From assembly GCA_017504465.1 (NCBI GenBank), contig JAFVRE010000045.1, positions 1-44,387 on the forward strand: a DNA stretch of 44,387 nucleotides, written 5' to 3'. The stretch comes from Clostridia bacterium. GTDB lineage: Bacteria; Bacillota; Clostridia; Christensenellales; Borkfalkiaceae. This document shows, in pieces, positions 25,594 through 33,911 of this stretch. The translations under genes were made by a program, and so were the position numbers. Positions within the stretch are counted from its first letter, which is position 1. Every line of letters begins with the position of its first letter. A model generated the notes under the pieces. The model searched no databases, was not told the origin of the DNA, and worked only from the letters and a program-made list of their open reading frames with translations.

Positions 25594-28500
25594 ATGAAAA
25601 AACAAACCAAAACGTACCTTCTTGGTACAGCGGCTCTCGCGTGTGCTTTGTCGGCAGGGATTGCGTATAACAACCTTTCCGTTGCTTCGGCAGAAACGCA
25701 TACCTTGACTATGAGCGAAAGTGATTTTGCAACGAATTCCTATTTCTTGTCCGCAACGGGCGCTAACAGCGGTATTCGTTACAATTTGACCGGCTCGATG
25801 GACTTGGAAAACAAGACGGGTATTGCCCTTCGCGTTAAGAATACGAGCGAATCGCCCATCAACGTTAAACAAATGATGGTTTACGACAGCGAATCTACCC
25901 TCGTATATTCACCCAGAGGCGCAACGTCCTACTTCTATGGCGCAGACGGTACGGTAACTTCTTCCGTTTCGCCTGCAAACCAACCTCGTTTCGTAACCAT
26001 TCCCGCTTCTTTCGACGGTTACGTGATGATGCCCTTCGATCAAATGACTCTTCTTCGTTTCTCGAATGCAACTGCGTGGGATTGGGGTCAAACGGGACAT
26101 TTGAGCGTTGACGGCGAAGGCGATTGGGGTATGCCTAAGGGCTTTTGCAACCAAATCGACTTCTATCTTATCGACAGCATTGGCTACGAATTTATCCTTG
26201 GCGCACACACGACCTATACGATCAGCGACAGCAAAGTAACGCTTGACACGCCCGTATATATGGACGCAGCGACCAAAAAGACGCCCAGCCAAGCGGAAGT
26301 TGCGATGGGAACTCGTCACAACTTGCAAATCAGCAACACGGATCTTGACACGAACGCTTACGTAATCTCGCCCAGCACGGATGCGGCAGGTGGCGTACAA
26401 TACACCTTCGCAGGCGAAGGCGTTGCATTGACGGGTAAAACGGGTATTGCAATTCGTATCAAGAACACGGCTAAAACGATGGTAAAACCTTACCAATTCC
26501 GTATCTTTGATAAGAACTCTTATCTCGTTTATTCACCCCATAATTCTAAGATTCAATTCTATGACGTTAGCGGTAAATACCAAGTGACGTCCCACAGCGC
26601 GCGTGAAGTACATATTCCCGCATCCTTCGACGGTTGGATGGTAGTTCCTTTCAATCAAATGAAGACGCTTCGTAAGGCGGATAGCTCTGCTTGGTACTGG
26701 AATGAAACAGGCTACGTTGGCTCTGCAACGGAAGGACATCTTGCTCCTCCTACGGGCGTTTGGAATCAATTTGCATTCTATTTGCCTGCAGGTACGAACG
26801 CAGTAGAACTCGTTGTCGGCGCACACACGACGTACACCGAAACCAACGGTACGATTGCTTTTGACGCACCTGCATACCTCAACGTTGAAACGGTTACTAA
26901 ACCCTCCGGCGAACCTTGCATGGACGTTTACGGTATTTCTTCTATTACGCTTAACTTGACGGCAGGCGAAGGCGTTACTCTCGCGGAAACGACGGCTACG
27001 GTTAAGTATGGCGCTACCTATGATATCAAAGCTACTATCCCCGTAGGTTACATTCCTCAAGTAACGATCGGCGAAGGCGAAAATGCGGTTGTAACCGATT
27101 CCTTGTCTTTCGTTCATAATTTCATCAACGTTACGACGTTGAACGTAAAAGTTGAAGCGAAGCCCATCGATATGCCTACTTTGGTTGTTAGCGAAGAAAA
27201 CGTTTCTCTTTCCGATAAGAAAGGTCTCAAGATTGCAGTGAACAACGCAAACGGCGAACAAATCGACTTCGTGCTTAAATTGACGGAAGGTACGAAATTC
27301 TTTACGGCAAGCGGCGTAGGTCTTTTCGAAGATAACGGCACGGTACGTTTCGGTAACGTATTCTCCATCCCCGCAGGTTACGTTGGTAACATCTACGTTC
27401 CCTTCAACTACAAGGCAGGCGGCTACGGTCAAGCTCAATGTATGCCTTTCGACTACGACAACAAGCCCGCAACGGTAACCGGTAAAGTGTATATCGACAC
27501 GGCAGTTGAAAAGAGTGTAATTGAAAGCGTATTTACGAGCGTTGAATACGTAACGGCACTTCCTGAAACGACTTTCGCAGATTTGACGAAAGCAAATCTT
27601 TACAAGAACGGCGCAAGCGACTTCTTCGGCGGCTTGCTTGCAGACGCTCCCACCGAAAAAGCAGCAAACCAAGCTGGTTCGGGTACGACGTGGGGCTTGA
27701 CCTATAAATTCGCAGAACCCGTAACCTTCAATCAAGCAGGGTTGGCAGTTCGTTTCAAGAACATGTCCGGTAGAGATTACGGTATCCGCGCATACATCAT
27801 CGCAGGCGGAAAGACCTTCGTTCCTCAAGCGGCAAACGTATATTCCTTGATCGATGCTGACGGTACGGTTACCACGAACACCGACAAGAACAGAAATATG
27901 CTTATCCCCGACGGTTTCGACGGTACGATCGTTATCAACTTGGGCGCATACGCAACGGATAACGCAGGTTCTTTGAAAGATAACGTAAACAGACAAAACC
28001 TTACCGTAACGGCAATCGATTTCTATATCGGTTCTAACACGGGTGTTGGCGTTATGTACGGTAACGTTGCTTGGATCGGCTATGACGGCGAACTTAACGG
28101 CGAATTTACTTACACTACGGAAACTGTAGTTGATAAGAACGCGAACTATCCCTTCGTACTTAAAACGGTTGGCACGCCCGTAACGGTAAACACGACGGAC
28201 GTAACGCTCTCCGCTGATAAAGTTGCGTTTGGTTCTTCCACGGTAACGGTTACCCCCGTTGCAGGCAAGATGATCACCGCGCTTACCGCTCCCGAAGGCT
28301 GTGAAGTAACGGCTAACCAAGACGGTACGTATTCGGTTGCAATCAATAACGCATACGCGAACAACTATGAAACCATCGCGTTGAAAGCAACGGTTGACAC
28401 TGTCCTTGAAGTAACGGCTACGATCACCGGTAACGGCAGCGTATCCTACAACGGCCTTGAAGTAACGGGTAAATTCTACGTAGGCGCAAGCTCTGCTTAC

Positions 28501-29256
28501 ACGCTCGTAGTAACTCCCGCGCTCGGTAACGTTGCAACCGTTAAGGTTGGCGAAACGGTTATCGAAGCAACGGAAGCTGGTTACGTAATCCCCGTTGGCA
28601 CGACGGCTGTCAGCGTTGAATTCAAAGTTCTTTCCGCAAACCTTACGGTAAGCGTTGGTGAAAACGGTACGGCTAAGTTTGAAGGAACGGTACTTGCAAA
28701 CGGTACGTTTGAATTTGAACAAGGCAAGGCGTACACGCTTGAAGTAATTCCTGCAAAGGGCTATGCTGAAACGGTTATGCTTGCCGGCGTAGCGCTTGAA
28801 AAGGTTGGAAACGGCTATCAAGTTGTTTTGACGGCAGACGCAACGCTTGCGATCACGTTCGCAAAAGTAAACTATACCATCACGTACGACCTTGACAGAG
28901 GCGAAAATGCTGAAAGCAACCCTGCAACCTACACGGTTGACGACCAAATCGTATTTGCAGACGCAACGAAGGACGGCTACGTATTCGTTGGTTGGTTCAC
29001 CATGGACGGCGAAAACGAAGTTAAGGTTACCGGTATTGAAAAGGGCAGCGTTGGCGACATCGAAGTATTTGCTAAGTTCGAACTTGAAGAAGTAACGGAC
29101 GGCGGCGAAGGCGATACGGAAGCAGGCTTGATCGATAAGATTACCGGCAAAGTACAAGAAATTCTCGGTGGCTGTAACGGTTCGGTTAGCGCAATCGGCA
29201 TGGGCGTAGTAGCTCTTGCGGCAGCAGCTATCGTACTTAAGAAGAAAGAAGACTAA
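25594..29256 (+). CDS. Large multidomain surface protein with repeated beta-sandwich modules
   Basis: This 1220-residue exported protein starts at ATG 25594, seven bases after AAGGAG (the frame is open from 25576). After a signal peptide (cleaved near residue 34) there are four related beta-sandwich units at about 36-232, 243-432, 529-639 and 699-829. Their signature lines are SFDGYVMMPFDQ, SFDGWMVVPFNQ, GYVGNIYVPFN and GFDGTIVINLG. Ig-like stretches (about 860-1090) and a Listeria-Bacteroides repeat (ITYDL...GYVFVGWF, about 1093-1165) follow. The tail is GGCNGSVS, a hydrophobic segment and LKKKED. Function is likely glycan capture or adhesion at the cell surface; there is no catalytic domain. 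It belongs to the transporter operon. Confidence 0.8.
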   Translation: MKKQTKTYLLGTAALACALSAGIAYNNLSVASAETHTLTMSESDFATNSYFLSATGANSGIRYNLTGSMDLENKTGIALRVKNTSESPINVKQMMVYDSESTLVYSPRGATSYFYGADGTVTSSVSPANQPRFVTIPASFDGYVMMPFDQMTLLRFSNATAWDWGQTGHLSVDGEGDWGMPKGFCNQIDFYLIDSIGYEFILGAHTTYTISDSKVTLDTPVYMDAATKKTPSQAEVAMGTRHNLQISNTDLDTNAYVISPSTDAAGGVQYTFAGEGVALTGKTGIAIRIKNTAKTMVKPYQFRIFDKNSYLVYSPHNSKIQFYDVSGKYQVTSHSAREVHIPASFDGWMVVPFNQMKTLRKADSSAWYWNETGYVGSATEGHLAPPTGVWNQFAFYLPAGTNAVELVVGAHTTYTETNGTIAFDAPAYLNVETVTKPSGEPCMDVYGISSITLNLTAGEGVTLAETTATVKYGATYDIKATIPVGYIPQVTIGEGENAVVTDSLSFVHNFINVTTLNVKVEAKPIDMPTLVVSEENVSLSDKKGLKIAVNNANGEQIDFVLKLTEGTKFFTASGVGLFEDNGTVRFGNVFSIPAGYVGNIYVPFNYKAGGYGQAQCMPFDYDNKPATVTGKVYIDTAVEKSVIESVFTSVEYVTALPETTFADLTKANLYKNGASDFFGGLLADAPTEKAANQAGSGTTWGLTYKFAEPVTFNQAGLAVRFKNMSGRDYGIRAYIIAGGKTFVPQAANVYSLIDADGTVTTNTDKNRNMLIPDGFDGTIVINLGAYATDNAGSLKDNVNRQNLTVTAIDFYIGSNTGVGVMYGNVAWIGYDGELNGEFTYTTETVVDKNANYPFVLKTVGTPVTVNTTDVTLSADKVAFGSSTVTVTPVAGKMITALTAPEGCEVTANQDGTYSVAINNAYANNYETIALKATVDTVLEVTATITGNGSVSYNGLEVTGKFYVGASSAYTLVVTPALGNVATVKVGETVIEATEAGYVIPVGTTAVSVEFKVLSANLTVSVGENGTAKFEGTVLANGTFEFEQGKAYTLEVIPAKGYAETVMLAGVALEKVGNGYQVVLTADATLAITFAKVNYTITYDLDRGENAESNPATYTVDDQIVFADATKDGYVFVGWFTMDGENEVKVTGIEKGSVGDIEVFAKFELEEVTDGGEGDTEAGLIDKITGKVQEILGGCNGSVSAIGMGVVALAAAAIVLKKKED

Positions 29257-29289
29257 TTAAATGAATAGCGATTGTAAAGAGGGATAATT

Positions 29290-30303
29290 ATGATTAAATT
29301 AGTACAGCGAGATCTATTAAGCTGTGAAGCGATCGTACGACGCATGCCGAACGGCGAGCTCCTGATGGTTGGACAATGCGGCGACGTGACCGAACCCGCT
29401 CCTAAAAATCGCGTTTACGTATGGCACAGTCTTGACGACGGTAAAACGTGGTCTCCTCGGACGCTCATCGCGCCCGAGGACGGCCGCGCCGTTTATCAGA
29501 CCGAAGTAAGCGTTATTGATAACGAAATTAGGGTATATCTCACTTTCCACAGTGGCAAATTCTGCCAAAACACGCACGCTGTTTACGTGAGCCGTGACAA
29601 TGGTTATACGTGGACGGATGAAGGCGCGCTTCCTCATTTAGACGGATTCTATTTCATACGTGGACTCGTTCGCGAAGGGAATAAACATATCTTACCCTAT
29701 CAGCTTTACGATATCGAAAAGCAAACTTCCGAACGTCTTGCAAGTGAAAATAAATATCTTTGGGACGCAGGGTTGGACGTTGTAAGAAGCGGGGTTTTAC
29801 TCTCAAACGACAACGGCAAAACGTACGTGCGTTCAACGCAGGAAGCGACGTTACCGTTAAAGGACGCAGAAGGCAAGCTCAAATTCGTTTGGAGCGAACC
29901 GACGATAACTCGTCTTTCGGACGGACGTCTTGCAATGCTGTTGCGTTTCGACTATACGGGCAGGCTTTGCGTGAGCTATTCTTCCGACGACGGCATGACT
30001 TGGTCTAAGCCCGAACAAACAGAAATTCCCAACCCGACGAATAAGGTCAAACTTATGGACACGGGGGACGGAAGAATCGCCTTAATCCACACGCCCAATC
30101 CAAAACACGGAATGTCGAATAGAACGCCGCTTGAACTTTGGATCAGCGACGACGATATGAAAACTTGGTCCGAAAAAATTTCTATATGGGATTTAGACGG
30201 CTGGATTTCCTATCCCGACGGATTCATAGAAAACGGAGTTTTATACTTGGCGGTGGAGTTTAATCGTCACGACGTATATTTCATCAAACAAAAAGTCATC
30301 TAG
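29290..30303 (+). CDS. Cytoplasmic sialidase-like Asp-box beta-propeller
   Basis: This 337-residue protein has no signal peptide. Five Asp-box-like motifs are spaced about 50-70 residues apart: SLDDGKTWS (about 48), SRDNGYTWT (101), SNDNGKTYV (173), SSDDGMTWS (231) and SDDDMKTWS (286), giving a six-bladed sialidase/exo-alpha-sialidase-like propeller. EATLPLKD and WSEPTITRLSDGRL resemble blade blocks of that family. Catalytic residues are not fixed, so it may be a glycosidase for another sugar. AGAGGGA precedes ATG 29290. It is the last gene before the terminator and is the intracellular counterpart of the secreted Asp-box protein upstream, suggesting the imported product is further cleaved here. 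Confidence 0.75.
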   Translation: MIKLVQRDLLSCEAIVRRMPNGELLMVGQCGDVTEPAPKNRVYVWHSLDDGKTWSPRTLIAPEDGRAVYQTEVSVIDNEIRVYLTFHSGKFCQNTHAVYVSRDNGYTWTDEGALPHLDGFYFIRGLVREGNKHILPYQLYDIEKQTSERLASENKYLWDAGLDVVRSGVLLSNDNGKTYVRSTQEATLPLKDAEGKLKFVWSEPTITRLSDGRLAMLLRFDYTGRLCVSYSSDDGMTWSKPEQTEIPNPTNKVKLMDTGDGRIALIHTPNPKHGMSNRTPLELWISDDDMKTWSEKISIWDLDGWISYPDGFIENGVLYLAVEFNRHDVYFIKQKVI

Positions 30304-30306
30304 AAA

Positions 30307-30344
30307 AAAAGTGTTCTTTTTTGCTTGTAGGAAAGAACACTTTT
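30307..30344 (+). terminator. Terminator of the ABC transporter operon
   Basis: A perfect 13-bp stem (AAAAGTGTTCTTT / AAAGAACACTTTT) begins four bases after the stop codon and ends in a short T-run. The next promoter overlaps its loop and right arm. Confidence 0.85.
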
Positions 30345-30354
30345 ATGATATAAT
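30325..30354 (+). promoter_or_regulatory. Extended -10 promoter giving a leaderless mRNA
   Basis: TATAAT (30349-30354) is preceded by TG-A, an extended -10, and by a weak TTGTAG (30325-30330) 18 bases upstream. ATG 30361 lies only six bases past the -10, where transcription would begin, and there is no Shine-Dalgarno. The kinase mRNA therefore appears leaderless. Confidence 0.65.
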
Positions 30355-30360
30355 GAAGTT

Positions 30361-31341
30361 ATGAACAAAGATTTATATATCGATATAGGCAGTACGAATA
30401 TTAAATGGAAGAGAGCAGGGGGTGTTTCTCAAACGCCTTTTCCTACGCCCGTATATTCAGAGAACGGTCGTTTTGAAGTTGATGCGGAAGAGATTTTTAA
30501 TATCGTCCGTAGATTGATTGAAGATTCTAAGCGGGTGTTTTTCTCGGTGCAAATGCACGGATACGTGTTGCTCAAAGACGGGGTTGCGGTTAGCAACTAT
30601 ATTTCTTGGCGCGACGAACGCGGCGCAGCCGTTCAGCCTGCATTTACGCTTACCAAAGAGTACGGAGTAGATATCAAACCCAACCTGCCTCGTCTTTCCC
30701 TGCAAACTCAAACGGTAGAATTTGACGAATTTTGCACGCTCGGTTCTTACCTTGTCTATCGTTTGACGGGCAAGAACGAAACGCATATTTCCGACGCCGC
30801 GCCGTCGGGGTTTTATAACGTTTGCTTACGCGAACGCGAACAAACTGCGTTCAAATTACCTACCCCGTCCTACGAAATTAAACCGGTCGGGCATTATTTA
30901 GACACGGCAATCTATACCCCCGTGGGCGATCAACAAGCCTCTATTCTCGGCTCGGTGGGAAGGTGTTTCGACGGATACGTTCTCAATCTTGGTACGGCGG
31001 CGCAGCTTTGCGAGATCGCAAACGGCTTCGTTAGCGGAGAGTTTGAAAGCAGGCCGTATTTCGACGGAAAAACGCTTTGTACCGTTACAAGACTGATAGG
31101 CGGTGGCGTGATTGCCAAATACTCGGACGACGAAATTTTTGAAAAGCTTGTGGAAGAATACGGCGGAGCGTTAAAAAAGCTGCCTGTTTGCAAGCGTTTG
31201 GTTGCGACGGGCGGGTTGGTAAAATATAGAAGAACGTTGCTTTGTAAGGTATTAGATGAGCTTGGCGTGGAATATTCTTTCAATGAAGAATGCGACGCGC
31301 TGGCAGGACTTGAAATTTTATCCAAAGGAGAAATCAAATGA
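30361..31341 (+). CDS. Compact FGGY-family carbohydrate kinase
   Basis: This 326-residue kinase has the FGGY/actin-like ATPase signature: phosphate-1 loop DIGSTNIKWK (8-17), QMHGYVLL (about 64-71), SWRDERG (about 82-88), SDAAPSGFYNV (catalytic region) and LNLGTAAQLCE (phosphate-2). FGGY kinases are usually 450-550 residues, so it lacks much of the C-terminal lobe yet keeps an end resembling the family (TGGLVKY, DALAGLEI). The QMHG and SWRDER blocks recall sedoheptulokinase-like members. It phosphorylates an unidentified sugar in the cytoplasm. Its ATG follows the -10 by six bases, and its stop overlaps the aldolase start (ATGA). Confidence 0.75.
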   Translation: MNKDLYIDIGSTNIKWKRAGGVSQTPFPTPVYSENGRFEVDAEEIFNIVRRLIEDSKRVFFSVQMHGYVLLKDGVAVSNYISWRDERGAAVQPAFTLTKEYGVDIKPNLPRLSLQTQTVEFDEFCTLGSYLVYRLTGKNETHISDAAPSGFYNVCLREREQTAFKLPTPSYEIKPVGHYLDTAIYTPVGDQQASILGSVGRCFDGYVLNLGTAAQLCEIANGFVSGEFESRPYFDGKTLCTVTRLIGGGVIAKYSDDEIFEKLVEEYGGALKKLPVCKRLVATGGLVKYRRTLLCKVLDELGVEYSFNEECDALAGLEILSKGEIK

Positions 31342-32072
31342 ATAAATGCGGTATAATGCTCTCTGAAATTGCTTTTTCAAATATGCCCGTGTTGCTTAAA
31401 AATGCAGGGCTGGATTATTTTATTCTCGACTGTGAACACGGTGGATTTGATTACAGCGATATATCCCGCACAATCATGACGGCAAGGCTTTGCGGCTTGC
31501 CCGTTATCGTGCGTTTGCCCAACAACGATAGAAAGGATATTATCAAATTGATGGATATGGGCGCGGACGGCGTATTGCTTCCTATGACGAATACCGCGGA
31601 AGATATTAAAAAGGTTGTGGAGTATGCGAAATACCAACCTATCGGTATGCGTGGGATTTCCACAATGCGCGCGCATACCTTCTATAACCCGCCGCCCATT
31701 AACGAATATTTGACGCAAGCAAACGCTCGCACAAAAGTTTTCGCACAGGCGGAAACGGTAGAAGGCGTCGCGAATATTCAAGAGATACTCTCGGTAGAAG
31801 GCGTAGAAGGCGTGTTTATCGGTCCGAACGATATGTCGGCGGATTATGGCTGTCTTGGAAATAACAACGCCCCTGAAATTTTAAGCGCGATTGAAAAAAT
31901 CGGCGAAGCATGTAAAGACACGGGCAAGATCGGCGGGATTATCACGGGAAATAGAACCTACCTTTCCAAAGCAAAACAAAGCGGTTTGCAATACTTTTGC
32001 AAAGGCAGCGAATTAAACGCGATTGCCGAATACTGCAAAAAAATAACCAAAGAGATAGAGGAACTCGTATGA
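31338..32072 (+). CDS. HpcH/HpaI-family aldolase
   Basis: This 244-residue class II aldolase/citrate lyase beta-like protein resembles 2-dehydro-3-deoxyglucarate and related 2-keto-3-deoxy-sugar aldolases. The family landmarks are LDCEHGGFD (30-38), VRLPNND, GMRGIS, the metal-binding AETVEGVANI block and VFIGPNDMSADYG. It cleaves a keto-acid to pyruvate plus an aldehyde. It is coupled to the kinase upstream by a four-base ATGA overlap and to the ribokinase downstream by another, so all three are made together. This pairing suggests sugar-acid breakdown, consistent with uronate or deoxy-sugar catabolism, though the substrate is not established. Confidence 0.88.
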   Translation: MNKCGIMLSEIAFSNMPVLLKNAGLDYFILDCEHGGFDYSDISRTIMTARLCGLPVIVRLPNNDRKDIIKLMDMGADGVLLPMTNTAEDIKKVVEYAKYQPIGMRGISTMRAHTFYNPPPINEYLTQANARTKVFAQAETVEGVANIQEILSVEGVEGVFIGPNDMSADYGCLGNNNAPEILSAIEKIGEACKDTGKIGGIITGNRTYLSKAKQSGLQYFCKGSELNAIAEYCKKITKEIEELV

Positions 32073-32935
32073 AGAAAATTTTTGTAACGGGCAGCGTTAA
32101 TACCGATTTCGTAATTTCAGCGCCCTATATGCCTGTTGGCGGCGAAACGCTTACGGGTAGCGGCTTTTTTACGGCGAAAGGGGGTAAGGGCGCAAACCAA
32201 GCGGTAGCGGCTTGCCGTTTGGGCGGTCAAGTTGCTATGTGCGGCTGCGTCGGAGACGATTTATTCGGTCAAGAAACCTTAAAAGCATTCCAAGAAGAAG
32301 GAATAGACGTAACGCATATCCGCGTTGTTGAAGGCGTTGCAACGGGCACGGCGGTTATCGTGGTAACCGACGGAGAAAACCGCATCATCCTTGACAAAGG
32401 CGCAAACGCTTGTTTAACCGAAAAGGATATCGACGAATTTTTAGCGGACGCAACCGCAGGGGATATCTATCTTACCCAGCTTGAAAATCCCATTGACGTA
32501 ATCGGTTACGGCTTGAAAAAGGCAAAAGAAAAGGGGATGTACGTCGTACTTAACCCCGCGCCTGCAAACGTTGATATTAAGCCCTATCTTCAGTATTGCG
32601 ATCTCATCACTCCAAATGAAACAGAGCTTGATATCCTTGGAGGAAAGGACGAAATTCTTTCAAACACCGCCGCAAAGCTTTTGGTAACGCTTGGCAACAA
32701 GGGCTATTCCATTCAAACACAGGAAGGAGAAAAGGCGTACCCCTGTATTCAGGTAAAAGCGATTGATACGACGGCGGCAGGGGACACTTTAAGCGGCGGA
32801 CTTTGCGCGAAATTAGCGCAAGGGGAAAGCTTGGAAAGGGCAGCGGCGTTTGGCAGTAAGGCGGCGTCTATCGCTTGTACGAGAAAGGGCGCGCAACCGT
32901 CCGTTCCCACCTGCGAAGAAGTGGAAAATTATTAA
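32069..32935 (+). CDS. rbsK: Ribokinase-family (PfkB) sugar kinase
   Basis: This 288-residue PfkB-family kinase resembles ribokinase. The N-terminal sugar-binding G-G-K-G-A-N-Q (38-44) and the late anion-hole/catalytic motif DTTAAGDTLSGG (about 232-243, catalytic Asp near 238) are intact. Ribokinase converts ribose to ribose 5-phosphate. The long open frame starts at 31997, but ATG 32069 is chosen because it overlaps the preceding stop as ATGA, has GAGG upstream, and gives the normal MKKIFVTGSVNTDFV start. It could use ribose from the nucleoside hydrolase encoded 11 kb upstream; the symbol assumes ribose is the substrate, which is likely but not certain. Confidence 0.82.
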   Translation: MKKIFVTGSVNTDFVISAPYMPVGGETLTGSGFFTAKGGKGANQAVAACRLGGQVAMCGCVGDDLFGQETLKAFQEEGIDVTHIRVVEGVATGTAVIVVTDGENRIILDKGANACLTEKDIDEFLADATAGDIYLTQLENPIDVIGYGLKKAKEKGMYVVLNPAPANVDIKPYLQYCDLITPNETELDILGGKDEILSNTAAKLLVTLGNKGYSIQTQEGEKAYPCIQVKAIDTTAAGDTLSGGLCAKLAQGESLERAAAFGSKAASIACTRKGAQPSVPTCEEVENY

Positions 32936-32953
32936 AATTCAAATAAAAAGCAA

Positions 32954-32979
32954 AAAAGACGAGAATGCTCTCGTCTTTT
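32954..32979 (+). terminator. Terminator after the ribokinase gene
   Basis: A perfect 11-bp stem (AAAAGACGAGA / TCTCGTCTTTT) with loop ATGC follows the stop by 18 bases. Confidence 0.9.
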
Positions 32980-32999
32980 GTAATTTTATGCTCATATGG

Positions 33000-33028
33000 T
33001 TGACAAGAAAAAAAAAGAATGTTAAAAT
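33000..33028 (+). promoter_or_regulatory. Promoter of the mesaconase/methylaspartate lyase operon
   Basis: Perfect TTGACA (33000-33005), a 17-base spacer and TAAAAT (33023-33028), five of six. AAGGAG follows at 33049-33054, before ATG 33060. Confidence 0.85.
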
Positions 33029-33059
33029 ATTGTAGATCCCACAAAAATAAGGAGATATT

Positions 33060-33899
33060 ATGAGAAAAATAGATTTACAATTAGTAACGGATAAGATAAA
33101 GGAATTGTTTATCGACGCTTGCGAAAACATTCCTGAAAACGTGCTGAATGCGCTTAAAAAAGCGGCGGAAGAAGAACAGTCGCCTCTCTCCAAAGAGGTT
33201 ATCAATAAAATTGTTGAAAATGCGTATTTAGGAAGAGAAAAGCATTTGCCTATCTGCCAAGATACCGGCGTTGCCGTGGTTTATTTGACAATCGGCTCGG
33301 AAGTTTATTTCGAAGGGGATATTTATGAAGCAGTAAACGAAGGCGTTAGACTTGCTTACACCCAAGGATATTTGAGAAAATCGGTCGTTCGCCATCCGCT
33401 GGATAGAGTGAACACCAAAGATAATACGCCTGCTATCGTGCACATTAAAATGGTACCCGGAGACGTTTTCAAAATTGACGTTGCGCCCAAAGGCGGCGGC
33501 AGTGAAAATATGTCGCTTGTTAAAATGCTGATTCCTGCCGACGGCATAGAAGGCATTAAAAAGCTTGTGGTAGATACGGTATTCAACGCAGGCGGTAAGC
33601 CTTGTCCTCCGCTCGTTGTCGGCGTAGGTATAGGCGGTAACTTTGAAAAGTGCGCGCTCCTTGCAAAAGAAGCTCTTTTCCGTGAAATTGACGACGAGAG
33701 TAGCGATCCTATCGCAAACAAACTCGAAAAAGAGCTTTTGACGCTTATCAATAATACGGGCGTTGGCGCAATGGGGTTCGGCGGAACGAAAACTTGCCTT
33801 GCGGTGAAAGTTAACGTTCATCCTTGCCATATTGCAAGTCTTCCCGTTGCAATCAATATTCAATGCCATGCGGCAAGACACAAGTCTTGCACGTTGTAA
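33060..33899 (+). CDS. Class I fumarase/mesaconase-type hydratase, alpha subunit
   Basis: This 279-residue iron-sulfur hydro-lyase subunit belongs to the fumarate hydratase/L-tartrate dehydratase class I N-terminal family. Three cysteines suited to ligating the [4Fe-4S] cluster are C66 (PICQDTG), C182 (GGKPCPP) and C269 (NIQCHAARH); R-H-P-L-D and PKGGGSENMS are other family blocks. It forms a heterodimer with the next gene product. Fumarase, tartrate dehydratase and mesaconase share this fold; the methylaspartate ammonia-lyase encoded two genes downstream makes mesaconase (mesaconate to citramalate) the preferred reading, but dual fumarase activity is possible. It has its own promoter. Confidence 0.88.
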   Translation: MRKIDLQLVTDKIKELFIDACENIPENVLNALKKAAEEEQSPLSKEVINKIVENAYLGREKHLPICQDTGVAVVYLTIGSEVYFEGDIYEAVNEGVRLAYTQGYLRKSVVRHPLDRVNTKDNTPAIVHIKMVPGDVFKIDVAPKGGGSENMSLVKMLIPADGIEGIKKLVVDTVFNAGGKPCPPLVVGVGIGGNFEKCALLAKEALFREIDDESSDPIANKLEKELLTLINNTGVGAMGFGGTKTCLAVKVNVHPCHIASLPVAINIQCHAARHKSCTL

Positions 33900-33911
33900 G
33901 CGGAGGTTGGT

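Noticed and set aside
26533-29157. An 874-codon open frame on the strand opposite the 1220-residue surface-protein gene
   Set aside because: It is a shadow of codon bias in a long gene: its product is rich in Cys, Arg and Phe, has no recognisable domain, and lacks a promoter and ribosome site.
23918-30303. The two Asp-box proteins as proven sialidases
   Set aside because: Asp boxes only show the propeller fold; I could not place the arginine triad and tyrosine needed for sialidase chemistry, and no sialic acid catabolism genes are present.
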